A stretch of 64,000 bases of DNA from Streptomyces sp. H27-H1 (lineage in GTDB: Bacteria; Actinomycetota; Actinomycetes; Streptomycetales; Streptomycetaceae). The notes under the pieces were generated by a model. The model saw only the letters and a list, made by a program, of their open reading frames with translations. It did no database searches and was not told the origin of the DNA. Position numbers and translations under genes: made by a program. Positions 9,809 to 18,251 of the stretch are shown here, piece by piece; positions within the stretch are counted from its first letter, which is position 1, and every line of letters starts with the position of its first letter. The DNA lies in assembly GCF_026627445.1 (NCBI RefSeq), contig NZ_JAPNLJ010000007.1, positions 30,320-94,319 on the forward strand. Direction: 5' to 3'.

Positions 9809-10378
9809 CTACAGGGAGTCGAGGAAGGCGAGGGCGACCGCCCAGGCCTGCTCCGCGGCCTCGGCGTCGTAGTCGTCCAGCCCCGGGTCGGTGAACAGGT
9901 GACCGGCTCCCGGATAGCCGTGGACCTCCACGTCCGCCCCGGCCTTGCGCATCTGCAGGTACCAGGCCGTCAGCCAGTCGTGCGACTCGAACGGGTCCGG
10001 ATCGGCGATGTGCAGCTGCACCGGCAGCTCGTCGATGTAGACGCCCTCGCCCAGGTCGGCCGTCCCGTGCAGGAGCAGCAGCCCGCGCGACTTCTCGTCG
10101 GCGAGCGCCAAATGCTGCGCGACCGAGCCGCCGAAGGAGAAGCCGACGTAGACCAGCCCCTGGTCGGAGAAGGGGGCCGAGGCCACCACCGCCCGCTTGA
10201 GCAGCTCGTCGCGGCCGATCTCGTCCCGGTGGGCCATGCCCTCTTCGACGGTCTCGAAGGTGCGTCCCTCGAAGAGGTCCGGCACCTGGACCTGGTGCCC
10301 GGCCGCGCGCAGCCGGTCGGCCGCCTCCCGCACCGCGGGCCGCAGCCCGTAGGTCGAATGGAAAAGCATGATGTTCAT
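9809..10378 (-). CDS. Dienelactone hydrolase-like alpha/beta hydrolase
   Basis: The 189-residue single-domain protein has the alpha/beta hydrolase layout of the dienelactone hydrolase family. The nucleophile elbow is GFSFGG near residue 81, with serine where classic dienelactone hydrolases have cysteine. The acid is in HIADPDPF and the catalytic histidine in GAGHLFTDPGL near the C terminus. No signal peptide is present. It shares a 50-bp divergent promoter region with the MscS channel gene. The Ser nucleophile argues for a general esterase rather than dienelactone specificity. The substrate is unknown. Confidence 0.85.
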   Translation of the reverse strand: MNIMLFHSTYGLRPAVREAADRLRAAGHQVQVPDLFEGRTFETVEEGMAHRDEIGRDELLKRAVVASAPFSDQGLVYVGFSFGGSVAQHLALADEKSRGLLLLHGTADLGEGVYIDELPVQLHIADPDPFESHDWLTAWYLQMRKAGADVEVHGYPGAGHLFTDPGLDDYDAEAAEQAWAVALAFLDSL

Positions 10379-10428
10379 GGACCCATCGTGCCAGTTTCGG
10401 CCGACCCCCTCCGGTTACGTTGGCCTGC

Positions 10429-11457
10429 ATGGACACGGACTCCTTCCTGCGCCCGATCGCGGCCGTCGCCGGCACCCTGGTCGTCACCCTGTTCGCGGGC
10501 TGGCTGCTGGACCTGCTGCTGCGCCGGGCCGACGCCCGGCACAGCGAGACCCCGCTGTGGGGGCTGCTTCGCCGCTGCCGCCCGCCGTTCCTGCTGGTGC
10601 TGGCCGCCTCCCTGCTCCAGGCCGTGCGGCGGCGTGCGGACGGCCCCGGACACGTGCTGACCCTGGTCCTGATCGCCTCCGCCGCGTGGCTGCTGGTGCG
10701 CATCACGACGGCGATCGTGGACTCCACGTACGCGCGCTACGCGGCCGACGCCGCCGACGAGGCCCGGGTCCGCCGGGTCCGCACCCAGGTCACGCTGATC
10801 CAGCGGGTGGTCACGACGGTGGTGATCGTGGTGGCCGTCGGCGCGATGCTCCTGACGTTCCCCGGGATGCGGACGGTCGGCACCTCGATGCTGGCCTCTG
10901 CGGGCGTGCTCGGCATCGTCGCGGGCATCGCGGCCCAGGCCTCCCTCGGCAACCTCTTCGCCGGACTCCAGATCGCCTTCGGCGACACCGTCCGGATCGG
11001 CGACACCGTGGTGGTGGACAAGGAGTGGGGCACGGTGGAGGAGATCACCCTCACCTTCCTGACCGTCCGCACCTGGGACGAGCGCCGGATCACGATGCCG
11101 GTGTCGTACTTCACGAGCAAGCCCTACGAGAACTGGTCGCGCGGCGGCGCGCAGATGACGGGCACCGTGTTCTGGCACCTGGACCACAGCACGCCGGTGG
11201 ACCTGATGCGCGAACAGCTCCGGCGGATCCTGCAGGACATCCCGGAATGGGACGGCCGCGCCTGCTCCCTGGCCGTCACCGACACCACACCGCACACCAT
11301 CCAGGTCCGCGCGGTGGTCACGGCGAAGGACGCCGACGCCGTCTGGACCGTCCGCTGCACGGTCCGCGAACGCCTGATCACCTGGCTCCTGACCGACCAC
11401 CCGTACGCCCTCCCCCACATCGCGACCACCGAAGCGGTCACCCCGCCCCAACCCTGA
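10429..11457 (+). CDS. MscS-family mechanosensitive ion channel
   Basis: The 342-residue protein has an N-terminal membrane domain of about four helices (roughly 8-28, 45-65, 75-92 and 125-145). The pore-lining helix is Gly/Ala-rich (GVLGIVAGIAAQASLGN), followed by the conserved start of the MscS beta domain (FGDTVRIGDTVVVD). The cytoplasmic alpha/beta vestibule follows. Such channels open under membrane tension to release solutes during hypo-osmotic shock. ATG at 10429 is chosen over an in-frame TTG three codons upstream. The gene is convergent with the sensor kinase gene. Confidence 0.9.
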   Translation: MDTDSFLRPIAAVAGTLVVTLFAGWLLDLLLRRADARHSETPLWGLLRRCRPPFLLVLAASLLQAVRRRADGPGHVLTLVLIASAAWLLVRITTAIVDSTYARYAADAADEARVRRVRTQVTLIQRVVTTVVIVVAVGAMLLTFPGMRTVGTSMLASAGVLGIVAGIAAQASLGNLFAGLQIAFGDTVRIGDTVVVDKEWGTVEEITLTFLTVRTWDERRITMPVSYFTSKPYENWSRGGAQMTGTVFWHLDHSTPVDLMREQLRRILQDIPEWDGRACSLAVTDTTPHTIQVRAVVTAKDADAVWTVRCTVRERLITWLLTDHPYALPHIATTEAVTPPQP

Positions 11458-11477
11458 CCGGCGGCGCCATCCCCCTA

Positions 11478-11520
11478 ACCTCACCCGGCTTCCCCGAACC
11501 TCACCCGGCCTCCCCGAACG
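11478..11520. repeat. Tandem 20-bp direct repeat between convergent genes
   Basis: Two near-identical 20-bp units (CCTCACCCGGCTTCCCCGAA and CCTCACCCGGCCTCCCCGAA) sit side by side. The second runs into the 3' end of the sensor kinase gene. No hairpin terminator is obvious here. Confidence 0.5.
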
Positions 11521-12907
11521 TCAGGCGGAACACCGCGCCGCCACCAGGAGCCGCCTCCGCCGTCAGCTCGGCCTCGTGCGCCCGCGCGATCTGCCGGGCC
11601 ATGGCCAGCCCCAGCCCCGACCCGGGCAGCGCCCTCGCCGCCCCCGCCCGGTAGAACCGGTCGAACACGTACGGCAGATCGGAGTCCGCGATCCCGGGCC
11701 CGTGGTCCCGTACCGTCAGCTCCGTCCCGCCGTCCCCCCGAAGGGCCAGCGCCACCTCCACCTCCGCCCCCGCCGGAGAGAACTTCGCCGCGTTGTCCAG
11801 CAGGTTGCCCAGCAGCCGGCTCAGCCGCGCCGGCACCCCCGCCACCACCGCCGCCCCGGCCTCCGGCTCCACCCGCACCCGGAACGCCACCCCCGGCCAG
11901 TGCCCCCGCGCGGCCCCCGCGCAGTACTCCACCAGCGGAACCAGCCGCACCTGTTCCACCAGCAGCTGCGGCTCCTCGTCGCGGGCCAGCTCGATCAGGT
12001 CGTTGACCAGCCCCGTCACTTCCCGCAGCTGCCGCCCGAGCGCCAGCGAGGCCCGTTCCCGCTGCCCGGGCGTCAGCCGGTCCCCCCGCGCCAGCAGCTC
12101 CGCGTTCGTACGCAGCGCCGTCAAGGGGGTCCGCAGCTCGTGCGAGGCGTCCGCGACGAGCCTGCGCTGCGCGGTGACGGACTGCTCCAGTTCTCCGAGC
12201 ATGGTGTTGAAGCTCCCGGCCAGCCGGGTGATCTCGTCCTCCGCGCCCTTCCCGGGCCCCGGCGGCGGCAGTTCGATCCGGTGCCGGGGGTCCCGGGTCG
12301 CCGCGATCCGCTCGGCGGTGGCCGTCAGCCGGGTGACCGGTGCCAGACCGGTCCGCGCGACCCAGTAGCCGAGCAGCCCGGCCAGCAGCACCCCCGCCGC
12401 GGCCGTCAGCGCCAGCCACCACGCGGCCCGCGCGATGCCGTCCTCGACGGTGTCCGCGCGCAGCGCCACCTGGAGCGCCCGCCCCTTGGCGTAGTCGGTG
12501 GTCAGCATCCGCGCCGGATGCCCCTCGTGCACGATGGCCGTGTAGTACGGGGCCTGGGTGCCGGCGGCCACGGCCCGGGCGGCCGGATCCACCGGCAGCA
12601 GGTACGGCTTCTCCGGGTCCCGCGCCGGATCGGCCGGCACCACCTCCGCGCAGGCGGGCGCCGCCAGGAACCGGCACTCCCCGCTCAGGGTTTCGGGTCC
12701 GGAGTCCGGGTTGTGCTGTGCGGCGAGCCGGGCGGACTGGGTCAGGCTGAGGTCGAGCTGCCGGTACAGCGCCCCGCGCACGACGAGGAAGGCCGCCGCG
12801 CACACGCCGACCGCGACCAGCGCGACCGCCGCCGTGGCGGCCAGCGCCAGCCGGGTCCGCAGCGGCCGCCTGCGCCGCCACCGCGCTCCGAGCCGGTGCC
12901 CGCTCAC
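11501..12907 (-). CDS. Sensor histidine kinase of a two-component system
   Basis: The 468-residue kinase has two transmembrane helices (about 21-44 and 162-184) around a roughly 115-residue extracytoplasmic sensor domain with two cysteines (GECRF and APACAEV). A HAMP segment follows, then HisKA with phospho-accepting H256 in DASHELRTPLTAL. The HATPase domain shows N box NLLDNAAKF, G1 DHGPGIAD and G2 GSGLGLAMARQ. The GTG start at 12907 overlaps the response-regulator stop as GTGA, so the pair is translationally coupled; the frame stays open further upstream, but that stretch only shadows the regulator gene. The ligand is unknown. The divergent murG-like operon suggests a cell-envelope signal. 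Confidence 0.93.
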   Translation of the reverse strand: MSGHRLGARWRRRRPLRTRLALAATAAVALVAVGVCAAAFLVVRGALYRQLDLSLTQSARLAAQHNPDSGPETLSGECRFLAAPACAEVVPADPARDPEKPYLLPVDPAARAVAAGTQAPYYTAIVHEGHPARMLTTDYAKGRALQVALRADTVEDGIARAAWWLALTAAAGVLLAGLLGYWVARTGLAPVTRLTATAERIAATRDPRHRIELPPPGPGKGAEDEITRLAGSFNTMLGELEQSVTAQRRLVADASHELRTPLTALRTNAELLARGDRLTPGQRERASLALGRQLREVTGLVNDLIELARDEEPQLLVEQVRLVPLVEYCAGAARGHWPGVAFRVRVEPEAGAAVVAGVPARLSRLLGNLLDNAAKFSPAGAEVEVALALRGDGGTELTVRDHGPGIADSDLPYVFDRFYRAGAARALPGSGLGLAMARQIARAHEAELTAEAAPGGGAVFRLTFGEAG

Positions 12908-13587
12908 GCGGCGTCCAGCCGGTAGCCGACCCCGTGCACGGTGTGCACCAGCCGGGGCTCGCCGCCGGCCTCCAGCTTCCGGCGCAGGTAGCCGACGTAG
13001 ACGGCCAGGGAGTTCGAGTCCGGCCCGAAGTCCCGCCCCCACACCAGTTCCAGGACGAGCTCGCGCGGCAGCACCTGCCCGGGGTGGCGCAGGAGCAGTT
13101 CGAGCAGCGCCGACTCGGTGCGGCTGAACTCCAGCGGCCGCTCGCCCCGCCACCCGGTGCGGGTGGCGGGGTCGAGGACGAGGTCCCCGTAGGCGAGCAC
13201 GGGCGCGCCCCCGGCCGGTTCGGGGGCGGCCCGCCGCAGGAGGGCCCGTACCCGGGCCACGAGCTCGTCGAGCGCGAACGGCTTGACCAGGTAGTCGTCG
13301 GCGCCCGCCTCCAGCCCGTCGACCCGGTCGCTCACCGCGTCCAGGGCCGTGAGGACCAGTACGGGCGTACGGTCGCCCACCGCCCGCAGCTGTCGGCACA
13401 CGCCGAGCCCGTCCAGCACCGGCATCATCACGTCGAGGACCACCGCGTCCGGCTGCCAGAGCGCCACCTCCGACAGTGCGGCCAGCCCGTCGGCCGCGCC
13501 GCGCACCTCGTACCCCTCGACCGCGAGGCCGTCCTCGACGGCGGCCCGCACCTCGGGCTCGTCGTCCACCACCAGAATCCGCTGCAT
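12904..13587 (-). CDS. OmpR/PhoB-family response regulator
   Basis: The 227-residue regulator has an N-terminal receiver domain (acidic pocket DDE at 8-10, phospho-acceptor D52 in VVLDVMMP, T80, K102) and a C-terminal winged-helix DNA-binding domain (about 130-225, ending HTVHGVGYRLD). It precedes and overlaps its sensor kinase. An 11-bp-spaced direct repeat TCTTAG lies 35 bp upstream of its start, the spacing typical of OmpR-family dimers, and suggests autoregulation together with control of the divergent glycosyltransferase operon. Confidence 0.95.
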   Translation of the reverse strand: MQRILVVDDEPEVRAAVEDGLAVEGYEVRGAADGLAALSEVALWQPDAVVLDVMMPVLDGLGVCRQLRAVGDRTPVLVLTALDAVSDRVDGLEAGADDYLVKPFALDELVARVRALLRRAAPEPAGGAPVLAYGDLVLDPATRTGWRGERPLEFSRTESALLELLLRHPGQVLPRELVLELVWGRDFGPDSNSLAVYVGYLRRKLEAGGEPRLVHTVHGVGYRLDAA

Positions 13588-13621
13588 GGTGCAAAGCCTC
13601 CCAAAGGGTGGGGGGAGAACC

Positions 13622-13638
13622 TCTTAGAACCTTCTTAG
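13622..13638. promoter_or_regulatory. Candidate OmpR-type operator (TCTTAG direct repeat)
   Basis: TCTTAG occurs at 13622-13627 and again at 13633-13638, exactly 11 bp start to start. It lies in the 73-bp divergent region between the response-regulator gene and the murG-like gene. One helical turn between half-sites on the same strand is how OmpR/PhoB-type dimers bind. The assignment to this regulator is inference. Confidence 0.6.
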
Positions 13639-13660
13639 GGCGCACCGGAAGTCTGCGTCC

Positions 13661-14851
13661 ATGACCTCCTCACCCTCACGCTCACCGCTTTCCGTCGTGA
13701 TCGGCGCGGGCGGCACCGGCGGCCACATCTATCCCGGCCTCGCCCTGGCGGAGGCGCTGCGCGCCGCCGTCCCGGACGCCGTGATCTCGTTCATCGGCAC
13801 CGAACGCGGCCTGGAGACCGAGCTGATCCCGGCCGCCGGCTACCGCCTGCACACCGTGGACATGATCCCCTTCGACCCGGCGCTGGGCGCCAAGCGCTAC
13901 CTCCTCCCAGCCGCCCTGCTGCGCTCGGCCGGACAGGCGCGGGCCGTGATCCGGGCGCAGGGTGCGCACGTCGCCGTCGGCATGGGCGGCTACCCGAGCG
14001 CGCCCGCCGTGCTCGGGGCCCGGCTGGCCGGCCTGCCGGCCGTCATCCACGAGTCCAACGCGGTGCCGGGCCGGGCCAACCAGTTCGCGGCCCGCCTCAC
14101 CCCGCACATGGCGGTGGCCTTCGACCGCAGCCGGGAGCACCTGGCGGGCGGGGTGCGGGCGCTGACCACCGGAATGCCCATCTCCGCCGCACTGTCGGGC
14201 CTCGCCCGGCTGTCCCGCTCCGAGCGGGCGGTGCTGCGGGTGGAGGCCCGGAGGGAGCTCGGGGTGCCGGACGGGCGGCGGCTTGTGGTGTTCAACGGCG
14301 GCAGCCTGGGCGCCGTACGCCTGACCTCGGCCGCGGCCGGACTGGCGGCCGCGTGGCAGGCGCGGGAGGACGTACAACTGCTGATCAAGACGGGTCCGGC
14401 CGTGTTCTCGGACACGGCGGCCGGGCTGTCCGCCTCGGGCGGGTGCCGGATCGCCCGGGCCACGGCCTACCTGGACCGGATGGACCTGGTGTACGCGGCC
14501 GCCGACCTGGTGGTGTGCCGGGCGGGCTCGGCGACGGTGGCGGAGCTCGCGGCGACCGGGGTCCCGGCGGTGCTGGTCCCCTACCCGTACGCCCCGGGCG
14601 ACCACCAGACCCACAACGCCCGGGTGCTGTCCGACGCGGGCGCCGGCCTGCTGCTGGCGGACGCCGACGCGACGGCCGGCCGCCTCGCGGCCCTACTCGC
14701 CCCGCTGCTGGCCGACCCGGCGCGGCTGGCGGCGATGGCCGGCGCGGCCGACCCGGGCCAGCACGCGCGGGCCGCCGAACTGCTGGCCTCGCAGGTCATG
14801 CGGGTCGCCGGCTTCCCCTCTCTCTCCCCCACTCCCCTGGAGCTCGTATGA
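13661..14851 (+). CDS. Second MurG-like GT28 glycosyltransferase
   Basis: The 396-residue protein is a GT-B glycosyltransferase of the MurG type, additional to the cluster murG at 31102-32196. It keeps the N-terminal glycine loop GAGGTGGHIYPG with the catalytic histidine (H22), GMGGYPSAPAVLGARLAGLPAVIHESN in the acceptor/membrane region, and the donor-site motifs FNGGSLGA and CRAGSATVAELA. The Glu that selects UDP-GlcNAc is present, as is a Gln in DHQTHNA. It therefore looks catalytically intact. Its stop overlaps the next start (ATGA). It may make lipid II under stress, or transfer a modified sugar made by the downstream SDR. Neither is proven. Confidence 0.85.
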   Translation: MTSSPSRSPLSVVIGAGGTGGHIYPGLALAEALRAAVPDAVISFIGTERGLETELIPAAGYRLHTVDMIPFDPALGAKRYLLPAALLRSAGQARAVIRAQGAHVAVGMGGYPSAPAVLGARLAGLPAVIHESNAVPGRANQFAARLTPHMAVAFDRSREHLAGGVRALTTGMPISAALSGLARLSRSERAVLRVEARRELGVPDGRRLVVFNGGSLGAVRLTSAAAGLAAAWQAREDVQLLIKTGPAVFSDTAAGLSASGGCRIARATAYLDRMDLVYAAADLVVCRAGSATVAELAATGVPAVLVPYPYAPGDHQTHNARVLSDAGAGLLLADADATAGRLAALLAPLLADPARLAAMAGAADPGQHARAAELLASQVMRVAGFPSLSPTPLELV

Positions 14852-15918
14852 CCACGCACGCGTCAACGCCCACGCCCATGCCCACGCCCACGCCCATGCC
14901 CGGGCCCGTGCCCGGGTCCGCGCCCACCGACTGGAGCGGCCGGACCGTCCTCGTGACGGGCGCCGAGGGGTTCATCGGCTCCACCCTCGTCGACCTGCTG
15001 GTCGCGCGGGGCGCGCAGGTGCGCGCCTTCGTGCACTACAAGCCGTACGCCGAGAAGGGCCACCTGGCCCGCTACCTGGCCGACCCGGACGGCCCGGTGG
15101 AGATGTGGGCCGGCGACGTCCGCGACGCGGGCCGGGTCAGCGACGCGGTAGCCGGCTGCGACACCGTCTTCCACCTGGCGGCGCTGATCGGGATCCCGTA
15201 CAGCTACGCCTCGCCCGGCGCGTACGTCCAGACCAACGTCACCGGCACCGAGAACATGGCCGAGGCCTGCCGCCGCCACGGTGTGCGCCGCCTGGTCCAC
15301 ACCTCCACCAGCGAGGTCTACGGGACGGCCCTGACGGCCCCGATCTCCGAGAGCCACCCGCTCCAGCCGCAGTCCCCGTACTCCGCGTCGAAGATCGGCG
15401 CGGACATGATGGCGCTCTCCTTCCACCACGCCTTCGAACTGCCGGTGACGGTGGTCCGGCCGTTCAACACCTACGGCCCCCGCCAGTCCGCCCGCGCGGT
15501 CATCCCCACGATCCTCGCCCAGCTCCACTCGGGAGCCCGGGAGATCCGGCTGGGATCCCTGACCCCCACCCGGGACTTCACCTACGTGAGCGACACCGCG
15601 GCCGGGTTCCTGGCCGTCGCGGAATGCGACCGGGCGCTGGGCGAGGTGGTCAACCTCGGCACCGGAGAGGAGATCTCCATCGGCGACCTGGCCCGGGCCC
15701 TGATCACCGCCTCGGGCCGGGACGCGGAGGTGGTCGTCGACCCGGCCCGGCTGCGTCCCTCGGGCAGCGAGGTCCAGCGCCTGCTGTCGGACAACGCCCG
15801 CGCCCGCGACTGGGCCGGCTGGAAGCCCGAGGTCTCCCTCCAGGAGGGCCTGACCCGCACCTCGGAGTGGACAGCCGCCCACCTCCACCTCTTCGCCCCG
15901 GACCGGTACCAGGTCTGA
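14848..15918 (+). CDS. LegB-like NAD-dependent sugar-nucleotide SDR (4,6-dehydratase/epimerase)
   Basis: The 356-residue extended SDR has a low-complexity N terminus of PTPMP units (residues 8-23), the NAD-binding GAEGFIG (38-44), the TSE triad region TSTSEVYG (152-159) and the catalytic pair Y178/K182 in SPYSASK. The stretches AALIGIPYSYASPGAYVQTN and PFNTYGPRQSARAVIPT recall the LegB group that acts on nucleotide-GlcNAc in legionaminic-acid pathways. UDP-glucuronate decarboxylases also have TSE, so the exact reaction is uncertain. It is translationally coupled (ATGA) to the MurG-like gene, which implies a shared sugar pathway. No other nonulosonic-acid gene is in the window. Confidence 0.8.
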   Translation: MTTHASTPTPMPTPTPMPGPVPGSAPTDWSGRTVLVTGAEGFIGSTLVDLLVARGAQVRAFVHYKPYAEKGHLARYLADPDGPVEMWAGDVRDAGRVSDAVAGCDTVFHLAALIGIPYSYASPGAYVQTNVTGTENMAEACRRHGVRRLVHTSTSEVYGTALTAPISESHPLQPQSPYSASKIGADMMALSFHHAFELPVTVVRPFNTYGPRQSARAVIPTILAQLHSGAREIRLGSLTPTRDFTYVSDTAAGFLAVAECDRALGEVVNLGTGEEISIGDLARALITASGRDAEVVVDPARLRPSGSEVQRLLSDNARARDWAGWKPEVSLQEGLTRTSEWTAAHLHLFAPDRYQV

Positions 15919-15940
15919 GACGGCCCCGAAAGAGACGAAG

Positions 15941-16014
15941 AGCCCGACAGCAGCACGGTCAGAGCCGTCGCCAGGCTCTGCGGGGCTTGCGAGGGCGAAC
16001 GAGCGAGTCGGGCT
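15941..16014. terminator. Nested inverted repeats between convergent genes
   Basis: AGCCCGAC (15941-15948) pairs with GTCGGGCT (16007-16014). Inside, AGAGCC (15961-15966) pairs with GGCTCT (15974-15979). The structure lies between the SDR stop and the antiporter stop and could serve as a weak terminator on both strands. Confidence 0.4.
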
Positions 16015-16037
16015 ACGGGCTACGGGCTACGGGCTAC
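16010..16037. repeat. Four tandem GGGCTAC heptamers
   Basis: Four exact 7-bp copies run from 16010 to 16037 and include the antiporter stop codon (16027-16029) and its last codons. Seven is not a multiple of three, so copy-number change would shift the frame at the C terminus. Confidence 0.85.
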
Positions 16038-17619
16038 GCAGGCTGCGCACGTCCAAGTGCCTCAGCACCCGGTCGACGATCTCCGGATCGGCGCCCGGTT
16101 CGCTGCGCGCGGCCAGCACCTCGTGCCGGGCGGCGGACATCATCTCCCGCTGGATGCGCTGCACGTCGCGGATCCGCTCCACCCGCTTCGCGTACGCCTC
16201 CCGCCGCTCCTCGTCGACCATGTCCGGGCTGATCCTGGCGCCCACGTCGTACGCCCTCCGGTAGAGCACCTCCACCAGGTCCTCGGGCAGGTTCTCCACC
16301 GTCTCGATCTCCTTCAGCCTCCGCTTGGCGGCCTTGGCGGCGCGGATCGCCAGGGCGCGGGCGATCTTCGCCTCCTCGTCCGGGTCGGCCTCCACGCCGA
16401 GGCGGCGGACCAGCCACGGCAGGGTCAGCCCCTGAACCACCAGGGTGGTCATGATCACGGCGAAGGCGATGAAGACGATCTCCTGCCGGGCGGGGAAGGG
16501 CTCCCCCGCCTCCGTCTTGATGGGGATGGCCAGCGCGAGCGCCACCGAGGCCACGCCCCGCATGCCCGCCCACCACATCACCACGGACTCCCGCCAGCTC
16601 AGCGGGATCTCCTCGTCGTAGTCGCGTCGCGAGTGCAGCCGCTTGGCGAGCCAGCCGGCCGGCAGCAGCCACATCAGCCGTACGCCGACCACCACCGCGA
16701 CCACGGCCGCCGCCCAGCCCGCCATCTCCCAGCCGCGGCCGTGTGCGGCCCCGAACACGTTGTGCAGCTCCAGCCCGATCAGCCCGAAGGCGACGCCGGT
16801 GACCAGCATGTCGACGACTTCCCAGAACGTGTGCCCGGCGAGCCGGCCCAGCACGTCGTCGGCGTCGTTCGCGTACTCGGCGAGGAACAGCGCCGTGGTC
16901 AGTACGGCCAGTACGCCGGAGCCGTCGAACTCCTCGGCCAGTACGTAGGCCACGAACGGCACGAGCAGCGTCAGCCCGATCTGGAGCGTGGCATCGCCGA
17001 GCCGCCCCATGAGCCGGTTGGCGGCCCAGCCGAGCGCGAGCCCCACGGCGACGGCCACCACGGCCGACAGCACGAACTCCCCGAGCGCCCCGGGCCACGA
17101 GAAGGTCCCGCTGACGGCGGCGGCGACGGCGACGTGGTAGAGCACGATGGCGGTGACGTCGTTGAAGAGCCCCTCGCCCTCCAGGATCGAGACCATGCGC
17201 CGGGGCAGCCCGAGCGACCCGGCCACGGCGGTGGCGGCGACGGGATCGGGCGGGGCGACGAGCGCGCCGAGCGCGACGGCCGCGGCGATCGAAAGCCCCG
17301 GTACGAGGGCGTGCGCGGTGAAGGCGACGGCCACGGTGGTCACGAAGACGAGGGCGACGGCCAGCAGGAAGATGGGCCGCACGTTGGCGGCGAACTGCCG
17401 CCAGGAGGTCCGCTGCACGGAGGCGTACAGCAGCGGGGGCAGCACGAGGGGCAGGATGTACTCGGGCGGGATGTCGACGTTGGGCACCGCCGGCACCAGG
17501 GCGAGCACCACCCCGCCGAGCGTCATCAACACCGGCGCGGGCAGCCCCAGCCGGTCCCCGAGCGGCACCGTCACCACGGCCCCGAGCAACAACACGAACA
17601 ACAGAGCTAGCTGATCCAC
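16027..17619 (-). CDS. CPA1-family monovalent cation/proton antiporter
   Basis: The 530-residue membrane protein has about 10-12 transmembrane segments from residue 3 to about 410. It carries the CPA1/NhaP signatures ALVAPPDPVAA and GEGLFNDVTAIVLY, which hold the ion-binding acidic pair, and WAGMRGVASVALALAIP. A charged cytoplasmic C-terminal helix region of about 110 residues follows, as in Na+/H+ antiporters of this type. It should exchange Na+ or K+ for protons in pH and salt homeostasis. GTG at 17619 is chosen because the first membrane helix follows at once; the frame is open further upstream but there only shadows the next gene. It stands alone on the minus strand. Confidence 0.92.
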   Translation of the reverse strand: MDQLALLFVLLLGAVVTVPLGDRLGLPAPVLMTLGGVVLALVPAVPNVDIPPEYILPLVLPPLLYASVQRTSWRQFAANVRPIFLLAVALVFVTTVAVAFTAHALVPGLSIAAAVALGALVAPPDPVAATAVAGSLGLPRRMVSILEGEGLFNDVTAIVLYHVAVAAAVSGTFSWPGALGEFVLSAVVAVAVGLALGWAANRLMGRLGDATLQIGLTLLVPFVAYVLAEEFDGSGVLAVLTTALFLAEYANDADDVLGRLAGHTFWEVVDMLVTGVAFGLIGLELHNVFGAAHGRGWEMAGWAAAVVAVVVGVRLMWLLPAGWLAKRLHSRRDYDEEIPLSWRESVVMWWAGMRGVASVALALAIPIKTEAGEPFPARQEIVFIAFAVIMTTLVVQGLTLPWLVRRLGVEADPDEEAKIARALAIRAAKAAKRRLKEIETVENLPEDLVEVLYRRAYDVGARISPDMVDEERREAYAKRVERIRDVQRIQREMMSAARHEVLAARSEPGADPEIVDRVLRHLDVRSLRSP

Positions 17620-17780
17620 TCCCCCACACTGCCAGTCCGCCGCGCTCGGCGACGGGGACCGGGGGCGTACGGCTCCCGTGTCGGAGCTCGGCACCGGCCG
17701 GCGAGTGCGGCGCCGTCTCCCGGGGCTCCGCCCCGGACTCAGCGGCTCAATCGCCGCCGGGGCTGGAAACAGCAGCGGGA

Positions 17781-18251
17781 TTACGGCAGGGCGCGCCGCA
17801 TCGAGCGGTGCGGAATCCCGGCGTCCTCGAACTCCGGCCCGTAGGCCACGTACCCGAGCCGTTCGTAGAAGCCCAGCGCATGCGTCTGCGCACCGAGGTC
17901 CACGAACGCCAGCCCCAGCCGGGCCGCCTCCGCCTCGATCGCCCGCACGAGCAGGTTCCCGACGCCCAGCCCGCGGGCAGACTTGGCGACGGCCAGCCGT
18001 CCCAGCGAGCCCACGTCCGGGGACCCGGTCTTGCCGAGGGCGCGGGGCCCGTGCAGCAGCCGGCCCGTTCCCAGCGGAACCCCGTCCGGCCCCTCGGCCA
18101 GTACGTGCACCGCGATCTCGTCGTACGTGTCGTACTCGATCGACTCCGGCACGGCCTGCTCGATCACGAACACCTCGGTGCGTACGGCGAAGCACGCCTT
18201 CAGGTCCGCCTCCGTGGAGGCGACCCGCACCGAGACCACGGCGTCGGTCAC
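17781..18251 (-). CDS. GNAT-family N-acetyltransferase
   Basis: The 156-residue protein is a single GNAT domain of the ElaA type. It has the N-terminal [22 protein letters not shown], the acetyl-CoA loop in [18 protein letters not shown] (motif A, about 85-102) and the C-terminal [24 protein letters not shown]. The GTG start overlaps the stop of the upstream pseudouridine synthase gene (GTGA), so it is the third gene of an lspA-synthase-GNAT operon. The substrate is unknown. The 161 bp between its stop and the antiporter start contain a degenerate copy of the Streptomyces CGCCGGCGGGGCT-type repeat (near 17742-17767). Confidence 0.9.
   Translation of the reverse strand: MTDAVVSVRVASTEADLKACFAVRTEVFVIEQAVPESIEYDTYDEIAVHVLAEGPDGVPLGTGRLLHGPRALGKTGSPDVGSLGRLAVAKSARGLGVGNLLVRAIEAEAARLGLAFVDLGAQTHALGFYERLGYVAYGPEFEDAGIPHRSMRRALP

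Noticed and set aside
11501..13645. Apparent 714-residue fusion of an unknown domain with the sensor kinase
   Set aside because: The first 246 codons only overlap the response-regulator gene in another frame. The kinase starts at the GTG at 12907.
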